Source of the DNA: Xanthostigma xanthostigma
Taxonomy: Eukaryota > Arthropoda > Insecta > Raphidioptera > Raphidiidae
Direction of reading: 5' to 3'
Assembly: GCA_963575645.1 (NCBI GenBank)
Contig: OY754464.1
Coordinates: 78,838,948-78,902,947, forward strand
DNA: 64,000 nt
Shown: positions 1 to 11,700 of the stretch, piece by piece
Numbering within the stretch: position 1 is the stretch's first letter
Layout: each line of letters opens with the position of its first letter
Notes under the pieces: generated by a model
The model's database searches: none
Seen by the model: only the letters and a program-made list of their open reading frames with translations
What the model was told of the DNA's origin: nothing
Made by a program: the position numbers and the translations under genes

Positions 1-435
1 CACAATGGCCATATTCAGAAGCGCACGCGCCGTGAAGCTGTACGGACGTGCAGTATTTTTGTGTCTGTGCTGTGAGCGGGAACTGGAACAATTACTATTG
101 AAAATGAATTGGGACAATGAAAAAGTGCTAAAATTCCTGGAATTTTGAACCTGCGTTTTGCTGCCAAATGTTTGTGTGTTTGCTATTTGACTGCCATGTG
201 TGGATGGTCGTATTTGCCTCTATTTGCATGTTTGTCTTGAACGTCATATATTTTGCCAAATACAACAAACACTCAATAGCGAACAAAAATAGCCATGTGA
301 AGTGCCACCTTTACGCATTTATCGTTTCTGATATAAATTATATAACCATAGCCTCCTGATTCAAGAGAGAGATTGTGGATTATTAAATCCAAAAGGACGC
401 AATCAGCAACGCTATTATGATTGTTTTATTCTAAT

Positions 436-904
436 GCAGAATGATTTTTGAGTTGATTCTTTTTTTTAACAGCGTGTAGAAATCAAATAGACGAACAAAT
501 ATTTTAAAAAACTTTTTTATCAAAACTCAAAAATAAGAGAAAAATCACCGTTCGAATCTTTCAATTTTATTTAATTAATTCAAAAGCCCGGTTAACCCAC
601 GCGTAGAAATGATAGCACGAATCGAAAATGCATTCCAAATAATTCGCGGAAGGCCCTTATCGCTACTACAAGCATGGCTACGACGCACGCATCTTTGTGG
701 AACAACTTCGAACAATTTCTGTGAATACTTGATAATGACATAACATAATTCCATAGTGACATAACATAACGCCAGGTCCGACCTCAAAATTTAATAAAAC
801 TTTGAAAGCCCGTTTCTCTTTGATTTTCGAGTTTTGATTTGTTGGTCTATTTGATTTCTACACGCTGTGAAAAAAAAAGAATCAACTTAAAAGTCACCTG
901 TATA
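436..904. repeat. Foldback MITE, family 1 copy 1
   Basis: Long imperfect inverted arms: the left side from AGTTGATTC through CAAATAGACGA, the right side mirrored and ending ACCTGTATA. A better-preserved copy is at 32066-32570. Positions 1-435 show no gene. Confidence 0.75.
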
Positions 905-2700
905 CAGACGTAAAATAACGTCCATCTTATTTCAATTACAATAATGTTCAAACACAAAATTGACTATCTGAATCTAAAGTTCAGAGATAAGATGTGCATT
1001 TTAGCATCCTGTGAATGTCTGTATTTTTTTCTTTCAAAATGCAGTAAGTATATCTTTTTTCAAACCAACTTTAACAATAAAAACAAGTTCGCAGCGAAAT
1101 GATACAACAAATCGCAGATTTCTAAATACGTAACATTATGGGAAGAATAAGAACGAATTATTAGTTCTTTTTTATTTACCGGTTTTCTAAAACGACTACT
1201 TTTTCAGTGTAGGATTTTATTAAATGTTTTAAAGTGCTTACCGAACTTTTCCGAAGTTCTAGATTTATGCCACAGAGATATTACAATAGAAAGTGTCTGC
1301 AATTAAGAGAGAGAACAGTGCCTTATCTTTACGGTAACTAATGATGCAAAACAATGCTGATTCGAGTAAACAAATCTCTAGTTTTCTGCAGCGTTCTCTC
1401 TCTTAACTGAGGACACTCTCTTATGGCAAGCATACGCACTAGCGTACTCTAGACACCTTTATACTTTAAATCTAGATTTAAGGCTGAAAGCCATATCAAA
1501 AATCCAGCATACTAATGAACTCAATTGTCAAGCGTCTGTAATCTACATTCTGTCCCTCTCAACAATAAAATGTTCTACTAACAATGAAATACTGCATTTT
1601 GAAACAAAATTACTTACAAATTATAAATATTGCACTTGTATTCTATCATAATATTATTTTATAAGCGAACTATAAACTCTGCTATTTTATATTTTAAAAT
1701 GGATATTGGCACAATTCATAAGAAATTGGCCATATTAACCTACAAAAGTTATTAAACTGTTTGTTTCAATACTGAAATTCTGTTTCAGCGCAAAACAAAA
1801 TGATTTCAAAGGCAACTATTAATGAATTGTTACTTTTAACGAAAATTCAAAGAAAATACGAACAAATTATTTGTAACAAATACGCTTTCAAAAGTATTGT
1901 TTTAAAGCTATAGCTTGGTAATTACTGGTGCTTATAAAACTGTTTTGTGTGTTTAAAATTTTTGTTGACACCTGAAACAAGTCAACCATCAATGACTCGT
2001 GTTTGCGAAAAATTTAGGAACTTGACTTTTTTACAGTTGTCGCGACCAAATGTCATATATTTAATAACTTCTATATTGCTAGTGGCCCATGAAGTGAGAC
2101 AACAAATTACTGTTCCTATCTTTTTTTTCTTACTTGACTCGTTGTGTGCAAGTGTCGCGTCTGTAGTGGGGCAATAATTTAGTAAGTGGCGCTTCTCACA
2201 GCTTAGTTCCATGTGCAAACTGACGCGCATCCATTCACGGACATGCGCATGAGACTCACAGTATAATAAGTGAGACAGACTTATAAATGTCTGAACCGTA
2301 GTGTTTAAGTCTTTCTCCCGATCTTTGCTAGCAATACAGAGGGTATTAATATATGCAAAATGTATGTTTGCACCGGGGATGTTACAGATCAATGTTTATT
2401 TGTCAAATGAAATAAAAGGGGTTATTATTATTATTATTATTATAGATGCAAGGCCCGGACCCAACCGATTTTCAAGGGGTGGGGGTGTTGTCTTCCGCCG
2501 GAGGAGGGCGATCGGTACGTTATGGGATATTCTCTGTATAATGGAAAAAAAATAAATAGTTGGCAAAACCAAAAGTGCACATCCCGCAAGTTTTCCACTG
2601 TACATATTATAGGTAATGAAAAAAAAATGAGAAAATAGATTTAAAAAAACCAATTAAAAAAATAGAAAAAAAAAATAAAAATAATATGGAATAGAAAAAA
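905..2700. other. Intergenic, no gene found
   Basis: AT-rich. It holds an imperfect inverted repeat at 1289-1421 (arms with GAGAGAGAAC / GTTCTCTCTC) and an ATT microsatellite at 2424-2446. No convincing exon. Confidence 0.5.
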
Positions 2701-2707
2701 AAACTAC

Positions 2708-2779
2708 TTGTGTCAGCGGGAATCGAACCCGGCACCTTGCTATGGACACGCTTTTAACCGCTCGACCATTCCGATACAT
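2708..2779 (-). tRNA. tRNA-like sequence (pseudo-tRNA or SINE head)
   Basis: The minus strand has an A box (TGGTCGAGCGG), a B box (GGTTCGATTCC) and a mostly paired acceptor stem (TGTATCG/TGACACA). The anticodon stem pairs poorly and position 33 is not T, so a functional tRNA is doubtful. Confidence 0.4.
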
Positions 2780-3279
2780 CGCAGATTGCGTTGTTATTGT
2801 GGTATAGAAGTGTAGCAGTTATTCTACGTAATACACTACATATTTTATAATAACAGTAATAGGTATTTTCTTGTTTTTTTAAGGTTTTTTATTTTAACTA
2901 TTAGCTGTCAAAAATAATAAAATAAAACTGTTTATAAAAATTAAAATACTGAACACATTTATGTGAATTTAAATAGGGTTCTGGTCTGATACTAAACAAA
3001 GTGAATAAAATATAACCCAAGGCAATCCGACCAAAATTGCGATCTGTAGAGTCGTGACGTACATACGTACAGACCAACCGACAACTGCTGTTTGTAATTT
3101 TCAATTACAATTTTAATAGTATTTATGAACTCGAATTGATTTAAAAATGGTTCTGTTTTATAGATCAGAATCTCCTCTTTTCAAAAAGCTTCAATTTGAA
3201 TGGATTTCGTGTGAAATTAACTTAGATATAACTTCTTATATGAACGAAAGTCAGCTCTGATGCACAAAGCGACAATAAA

Positions 3280-3308
3280 GCACATACCGCTAGTTTAGCG
3301 GTATGTGC
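3280..3308. repeat. Perfect 13-bp hairpin, 3-nt loop
   Basis: GCACATACCGCTA, loop GTT, exact reverse complement. Function unknown. Confidence 0.8.
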
Positions 3309-3815
3309 AATATACAGCGCTTGAAAACTTCTATATAGGCTATTTTAAGCGCAATCAGAAATGCGATTATGACTGTTTTATTTGAATATATCAACCAACA
3401 AAATTTTAAGGGCGCCAGATTAGACTCTTACCATGGACGCCGATGAAAATAACACTGCAGCGCTTTCAGGATTAAGATGATTTCTCAAAAGTTGATAATA
3501 ATATACTAATCCCCATTCGTCAAATAATCAAAGAAATCGAGCACGCCCCCGCTGATCTTGTCGTGATTTGCACGACTTCTGCAAAAGCTCCGCTACGACT
3601 GTTGCGGATGCAGACGTCTGCAACATCCCTGGCGTTGTGGAATAAACGTACATTTTTCGTCGGACATTGGAAGAGTGAAATGCAAATAGTTGGTAGCTGC
3701 CTTGTTAAAGGTTGAAACTTACTTTTAGCCCTGTTTCAGTGTGTTATTTCGCTCGCACCCAACATTATTTACCTTTGACCAAACATTCGTGGACTGCTCA
3801 ATCAGTATCTTTTAA

Positions 3816-4053
3816 TTCGGAACCCAAAGGAATGGTGAGCGCTCTGGTGAGAAATGCGCCGAACTGTAAGGGAGGTTTTTGACAGGTAAATATTAATTTA
3901 GAAAAGCATGATGGAGGCTAACACTTTATTTAGAAAAGCATGATGGAAGCTAGGTTAGCTTTTCTAAATCAATGTTTACCTGTCAAAAACCCCCCTTAGG
4001 ACAGTTCGGCGCATTTCTCACCAGAGGTCTCATCATTCCTTTGGGTTCCGAAT
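3816..4053. repeat. Inverted-repeat MITE
   Basis: Arms of about 90 bp, opening CGGAACCCAAAGGAAT and closing with its complement. The centre duplicates an AGAAAAGCATGATGGA motif. Confidence 0.8.
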
Positions 4054-4777
4054 AGAAACATGCAGCGCAATTATTCAGGCCTGGCAACTGAGACACGCGC
4101 CAGAAGCGAAAAACCCCAGACGGCGCAATCAATGAAAATTAAAATTATCACTAGACGTTTAAAAAAAAACAATGATTATTCGTTTGAAATTCAAATAAAA
4201 TTTTAAAAACGCACAAAACAGGTAATGTGTAATATAATAATATAAAAAATAACAAAAATACCAAATAGACTAAGCGAAAATATTTGATTTTACAAAGAAG
4301 AAAAACATAAAATAACGCTTAGTATCTTCAAAACAAGGTGTTTTAAATACAACTTACAAATTTACAATAGCATTATGAAATATTTAACATTAAATTAAAT
4401 AAATTTAAAATGCTGAATAACAAATAATTCAAGTTTACAATAGTCACCTGTATAAATACACAGCGAGATTGATTTTTTTATGACCGAGACGGTAACTTTA
4501 CAAACAAAAATATAACTATGAAGATTTTAACGGACAATGTATCAAAATAATTAAAACACTTAAAATGACACTGGAAAACAAGAATCAACATGCAAATAAT
4601 TAATTTTTGGATGCATAACTTTTCTTATGACAAACATTTCAGTAAATATTAACGCCTTGAAACAACCGATTTGGTTCAGAAGCTTTGCCTAAGTTTATTA
4701 AAATATTAAAAAAAAATTACAGACAACAGCCATATTGTTTGCATTTATCAGTTCTAGTGTAGAATTGGATCAATGTA

Positions 4778-5121
4778 GGGTATGTTCCTAAATATAACCC
4801 AGTATACTGGCCGGTGCTAATGACGTCATGAATTCGACGCCATAATTATACTGGTGCACCACCATATTGTACTGGTGAGACAGATGTGACGATCCATAGA
4901 TATTTAACTGGATGTGTGCATCAGATTTTGTGGATTTTTTTATTTTATTATTTGTTATTGACAATGATGTAATGCAATAACAAAGTAAACAATTACTTTT
5001 GGTGGACGAGGGAAATAATAATAAGTTAACGCGCTGGCCAGTATACTTTGGAACGAATCAACATTATGGCGTCGATTCATGACGTCATTAACACTGGCCA
5101 GTTATATTTCGGAACACACCC
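4778..5121. repeat. Inverted-repeat MITE with TGACGTCA-bearing arms
   Basis: The arms match from GGGTATGTTCC to the complement GGAACACACCC; both include ATGACGTCAT and a CTGGCC block. DNA between here and the ERMP1 stop has no gene. Confidence 0.8.
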
Positions 5122-5586
5122 AATAGAAAACTTACATTCGTTTTTTTAGGTTATATTATCTTTCTTTTGTTTTCCAATGTTTTACTTTTCAAGGTTGTTT
5201 AATTTCATAGTATTGGATTACCGCTTTATTAGGCAAAGAAAAAAACGATAACTTTCTGCATTATATGCCTTCAGTTGAGAAAATAATTCGGCATTAAAAA
5301 ATCAACCGCAGTATTGTATACCAATTTCAAATAGTACAATAAATACAAGAATGTTGTCAATTGATCGTTTTACAAATTATGATTCAACGGGATATCAGAT
5401 ATCCGATACTTTAAAATAATATTGTAATATTGAAATTCTTTCTACTGATTTGACTACATAGTGAATTCCGTTGGGATAACATTTTTAAGTCTAAATAAAT
5501 ATATCTACCTAAAAAAACTATATGGCCGGTTTCATCTTATGGAAAAAAAGTAATTAAAAACTGTTAAATTTAATTCAAGACTTACA

Positions 5587-5757
5587 TTAAACTTGGTACG
5601 ATGTGTAAGTAGCTGTCCAATCGGTGACAGTCGTCCAATGTGGAAACTGTGACAAAAACTTTTTGAATTGTGAAGATTCTTTATTTGTACCGTGTAAGAA
5701 ATGACTTGTTACGGCTATATCAATTACAGGGTCTGCGGTATTATAATGAAGCGGTAC
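5587..5757 (-). CDS. Ermp1: ERMP1 exon 10 (C-terminus and stop)
   Basis: Acceptor TTAATTTCAG, 56 codons and TAA. Encodes residues 835-890 with VTSHFLHG and FPHW, matching the family C-terminus. An ATTAAA lies at 5569-5574 and a canonical AATAAA (minus strand) at 5225-5230; either could direct polyadenylation. Confidence 0.92.
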   Translation of the reverse strand, partial: VPLHYNTADPVIDIAVTSHFLHGTNKESSQFKKFLSQFPHWTTVTDWTATYTSYQV

Positions 5758-8700
5758 CTGAAATTAAAAAAAAATAACACATTATTTGAGTTTCTTGAGA
5801 AAAATAGATCCAAAAGCCTCCAAATAATATGAGCAAAAAAAATTGAAAAAGTGCGCATTTTTTCAATTTTTTGTTAACTTTAAAGAATTATAATAAACAA
5901 TTTTCAAAAGCTCTTATATCGTGATCTTGTTAAGTATATATGTATAAAGGGCTCCATGAAGCAAAAATTTATAAGCCAATTATATAAACATTTTTTATTG
6001 TTTTCAATGGACAGGGTTCTTCAAAAAAAAAGTATTTAGTTAACAATAGCCCCACTGTTTCAAAAATAAATTTAAACATTTTTTTTCAACGGAACTTTTT
6101 TAATTCAAGTGTTAAGATGACACCAAAATTTATTCAGATTTTTTAATCATTAACAACAGGCAGAGCGCTCGAGCTGTAATGGCCGCGCGGAACCCTATTT
6201 TCAACGTTAAATTAAAACTATAAATAATAGAGTTCCGATAGTGGGACTCTATTATTGGAATTTTTCTCCTTTTTAAGAATCTTTTTTTCAATTTCCGCTA
6301 TCGCTTATAGTTTTTGAGTAGCTGCCAAAAATCTCATGGGCTTTTTTTGTTTTTTCGTTTTTTGTTAATAACAAACGCAATTTTTGTCGGCGAAAAAAAT
6401 AAAAAAAATGTCTATTTCGGAATATTTTTCCGAATCGAATAAGCTATTGCTTATATTTTTTGGAGACTTGGATCTATTTTTCTCAAGAATCTCAGTTTTT
6501 GACTAGGCTATTTAGCCTATTTATAAGTTTTCTTTTCATTATATAACTGATTCATTCCGTATTTATCCAAAAAAATATTCCAAATTAGTGTATAATACGC
6601 GCCACGGATCTAAAAGGTTCGGAAGTTAGTCACAAACGGCGTCACAAAGGCACATTTTAGAGCCGCTGATACCCCCACAACCTCCTAGCTACCTGCACGG
6701 AACGTGCGCTCGTCGGTGATTGGTCGTGAACGCTCGTTGCCTTTGTCACTTTCCTGCTTTAAAGTACAGTCGAGTACGCTATTGTCAAGTTGTTATTGCT
6801 ATTTTAGTTTTGTTGAGTTGCGAGTTTGTAGTTTTTCAACAGACTGTACAAGCGCAAGCCCGCATTCGCATCTAACTTCCGAGCCCTCTAGATTCGTGGC
6901 GCGTATTATATTATTATATTTACCTTTAAATCCATTGAAAATGTTAAAGGCACTGGTTTGGCAGCATAAGCGTAATAAATGAAATATGTATCTCTTCCTT
7001 TCCATTTGGGGCCCGCCAATGGAGGCAAGTCAATCAAACTCCACGACACCAATTTAACATCTGGAAACGGTGCTATCATAACACCAATATGATCCGGACC
7101 TGTTTGGAAAAAAACAATGAGTTATTTGTAAGTATCTAGTGCCGGTGGCGATTTCTCAGTGAGCGCTGCAGAGCTGAAGAGCAGCCAAAATTTTACGTAC
7201 TTCATAATTTTTGGAATTAATTGTATTTTCCATATTTAAGCAACGTTCAATGTCAGGAAATCGCGTAATAGTTACACAATCAACGCTAAAGACTAACACC
7301 CGCTGACAGACTACAAAACTTGTTTGTGTTCTGTGAGGCAGACTTTCTTGCGTTAAGGCACCTTCTGAGCTCTGAAGCAGCACAATACATACAATATTCA
7401 CCAAATTTATCTCATGCAGTCAACATCTTTGACGACTTTGGGTCGGAGTACATATGTCGTACATACATGATATACGATACACGGCTTATGGCAGCAGTGA
7501 CTAGTGTTACAGTGTATAGTGTAGTTCAGGGCTGCCCAACCTATTAGTAGATGCGATCTACTTTTTTTTAAATAGTGTCATCGCGATCTACCAATATGCG
7601 GGAAAAAATAATACTCGCTTTTATAACGTTGCAAATATAGAAAGTTTATTAAACATTTAAGTGGGAACAAAAATGCTCATCACTTAAAGAATTTCGTATA
7701 TCTGATTTTATAATATTCATATTAGAAAATGCTGATTTCGCCAAATACGTAGAGCCAAAACAAGACATCAATTTTTGTGCCACAATTGTTAAGATTGGGT
7801 ATTTATCTTTAGTGTATTTTCAAATACGATCTTTGGACTTGAAATATAAATCATTTCGAAGTTTGATTATTTCCAATTCTAATTCATCCTGATTTGATTC
7901 AAATACTGTGGAGATTTCACTATACTTCGATTTAGTTTGAAAATTGAAATTTTGGATGTCAGAATAGAAAAAGTATAAAGATCTACTTAAAATTAAGCCG
8001 CGATCGACCGGTAGATCGCGATCGACTGGTTGGGCACCCCTGGTGTAGTTTGTCGTCAACAGTGTTAGAAAAAAAGTTAACAATAAAAGCATCATAAAGA
8101 TGGTTGCGACTCATAATTTTATTAACACATTCCCCCATTCTTAGTTAGGAGGTACTGTTTGACGCTACAGAACACATTTTAAATGTTAAAACACCGCCAT
8201 TGGCTAGTAAAGCTGTAACAAACCGTATGTATTCGTTACTGAGTAATGGGTACATCGTCTGATTCGAAGTAACGAATCGTTACTTACAAATTCATTTCGT
8301 TACTCGCATCTTTCGCATCCATGTCAGTTCGACTCGTTTGATGCGGTTATATGTTATACGAACGAAGTCATATCGTATCATGTATGCGACGCGCCTCGTT
8401 GCGATGCTTATACATGCTTGATGCTAGTACACGATTGTATGCCTTATGAAAAGTAACGAGTAACGTAACGATACGAAAGTAACGGGTACTGGTTCTTTAA
8501 GAAACGAATACATGCGGGTACACACTTTCTCGTTACTTTTACAGCTCTACTGGCTAGTGCTCGTTACTTTGAGCCTAGCGAAACCAGGTTTAATAATTAT
8601 ATCGCGATTCGATGTAAATTATATATTACCTGTGATAGTAACATTCAATCTGATGACGTCTTTTTCTATGAACTTTTTGCTGACAACACTGAATCTTGTA

Positions 8701-11700
8701 GGTATTGCGATCTTTGGAGGCGGTCCGGGAATCCAATGAGTTTTCCAGATGAAATTCTGTACCGGTAAAAGGTATGGCAAGCCACAATACAGTTCGTCTT
8801 TACAGTCCTGATCAACAGAACGCGCTTGCGATATCTCTGGCACCAGAAATTGCACCGAGTGTGGACTGTTTATGTCCAAGTCGACAATCCAATAACCGGT
8901 TTCTTGATTGCGTATGTTACCCGATACATCCAAATATGTACGGTTTGTATGCTAAAATATAAAATTTTAGATTTTATAAAAAAATTATCCCAATTAAATA
9001 TTTGAATACTAGCGGTCCATCCCGGAATCACCCGGGCGCGATAGGCATATTTTGTGTTATCGGAAAATTCTGCAAAATGTAATGAAAACGACTGCAGCGC
9101 AAAAATGTCTGAACTAATAGTTTTGAGCAAACTCTATCAGATTTGCTTGTGAACTAATAGCTTTGAGCAAATTCTATCAGATGTCGCTACATGGTACCAA
9201 CACTGTTTTTTTGTTTGCTTCTGAACTAATAGCTTTTAGCAAATTCTATCAGATGTCGCTACATGTTACTAAAACAGTTTTTTTTGACATAGCACCGTAA
9301 TTTTGTACAAAATATTTAATAAAAACTATTCTATAGTGTAAGTTAGACCAAGCAAGACATACAGTGTAAACTCTTTATAACGTCCTTCGTTATAACGAAA
9401 AACTCCCTATAACGTCGAAATTTTTACGATTTGGTTGGTTTACCTTAAAACCTATACATTAATACCCTCTTTATAACGCAACAGCCATTCTCTATTACGA
9501 AGAAATATGTTCATATTTAGGCGTCAGCAAATGTTTACAGACATAAAGAGGACCATTCTGAACCATCACCATCTATTCAACAAGCACTTGATGACGCCAA
9601 ACTATAGGTATATGTGTTTGTAATAAATTAATTTTGTGAAAATTGGTTATTTTCTTTCTTCCCTCCATATAACGAAAATTCTTTATAACGAAAAAAATGT
9701 TCGGTCCCTTAAAATTCGTTATAAAGAGATTATACAGTATATTGAAGATTATTGTTAATTTGGTTGTTTTTCTTTCTTCACTCCATATAACGGTAACTCT
9801 CTATAACGATAAAAAATGCTCGGTCCCTTGAGTTTTGTTATAAAGAGTTTACACTGTATTTACAAAATTTCATTAAAATCAGTTCGTTGGTTTCGGAGAT
9901 TAGCGCGGACGATCATCGTGACACGAGACACACAAAAAAAAAAATTCTTTCCATAAAACTTACCACAATCATAAACCTTTGCGGAGACAACGAATTAGGA
10001 TCGCCCGAATACGGAAATCCTAGTGGCGTCAAGATCAGCATTCCCATTGAAATTAAAAACACTCCAAGAAGCAAACTCAGTATTCGTTCGGGATTTTTTA
10101 CAACTGTTATCAGTGGAAATACAAAACTGAAAAGCATGCTGAACAATATGCCAATCATGGCGGCCATCATCATTTCGGAATTATTTCCAGCACCGGATCT
10201 TCCCATAATTGGCACAAACAAATATAATGTTCCCAAAATTAAGTAAAAACTTTGAGTAAACGGTATGCCTATAGAGGCCACGTGAAGAATTAGCCATTTC
10301 CAATCTGGAATATAAAAGTAATAAATGTCTTTTTGACAAATTATTATAAAAAAAAATTTTAAAAGACAAATTTCTGTTTTTTTGAAGTGAAAATTATATC
10401 TTTTCGATTCTCTAAGTTCTATATTATTCAATTATGTTTCTTATTTTATTGCTTTTTTTCTTTCTTTTATATATATAGTTTGTAAAGCAAAGTGCTGCAA
10501 ATGTATAATAATTATTGTATAATATTGAGAGCAGGCTTGTTACTGGACATTGTCTGTTAGCCTGCCAGATTTACAAATAAAATAAAAATAAAAAATAAAA
10601 ATAAGCAGTCGTATAATAAAAAAAAAAAAAATGACAATGTGAGACTCGCGTGTTAGAAGTGAAACTTCATAAGGTCTAGCATTTGTTTACGATTTACTTA
10701 TTTTTAGGATTAGAAAATGGGTGAAATTTGCTATTGTAGCTAGAGCAAATGCTGCGGATACACACAGTACACACGCTTTGACGGAGAGAGTAGATACAAT
10801 TCTCCCACTCTTTCCTCTCGATTGTCAGTTGAAGTAGGAGAAGAAGAAGCGTGTCACTTTTCGTCTGATCCGGGCCAATTTATCCCCCTAGAGCGCCTAA
10901 AAAGTTTCACTTCAACAAAGGCAATTAATAGTTAAGTTCTAAAATCTGTATAATCGTTATATGAAGTGTTACGAAATTAATTTTACAATACTATTTTAGA
11001 AATAAACACAATTTCAATGGAGGCCGGCGGAATTGCGTGGAAAGAATATCGCGGCCGGGAATGTTTGACCCACGCGGCGGCAGACGATATAAATAGAATG
11101 CGCCTACAGTCAGTAGGGGAGACGTGATTGAGACGCGATGAAGTGAAGACGTGGATTATGATTACGAAATAAATAAATATAGCTGTGTGGTTATTAGACC
11201 ATTAAGTGCAGATATAAATTAGAGTGCGAAGATAGATTTTGTCTATATGGACACTCAGTGTTCTAGTGCTTCGGTGTATATAGACATTCAGTCGTGTTAT
11301 AGTGTTTTGGTGCATACGGACTTCCAGTCGTGTTAGTGTATATGGACATTCAGTGTTATAGTGTTTTTGTAAATAGACATGAAAGTAGTGAAGTGTTTTT
11401 GTGTACATACAGATTGTATCAAATCAAAACAGTCCATAGAACATTCTGTGTGTAAGACAGAGACGATATTATATAAAGCACTAAAGCAGTAAGTAAGAAT
11501 GAGATAAATGATAGCTAATATAGTTACTGTGGTTATACAATCTGATAGTATCGTCTTTGTTTTCTACAGTAAAAATCACAATTTTATCAAATGTCAGTAT
11601 TCACTAGTGAAATTATTGATAAAATGGCTATTTATACTGTTCGTGAAAAAATCCAAATAATTAAATGGTTTTATGGTGGTAATTCAAACACCAACATAAT

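Noticed and set aside
1982-2392. 136-codon minus-strand open frame
   Set aside because: No family resemblance, no splice signals or poly(A) context, low-complexity Lys run; likely chance.
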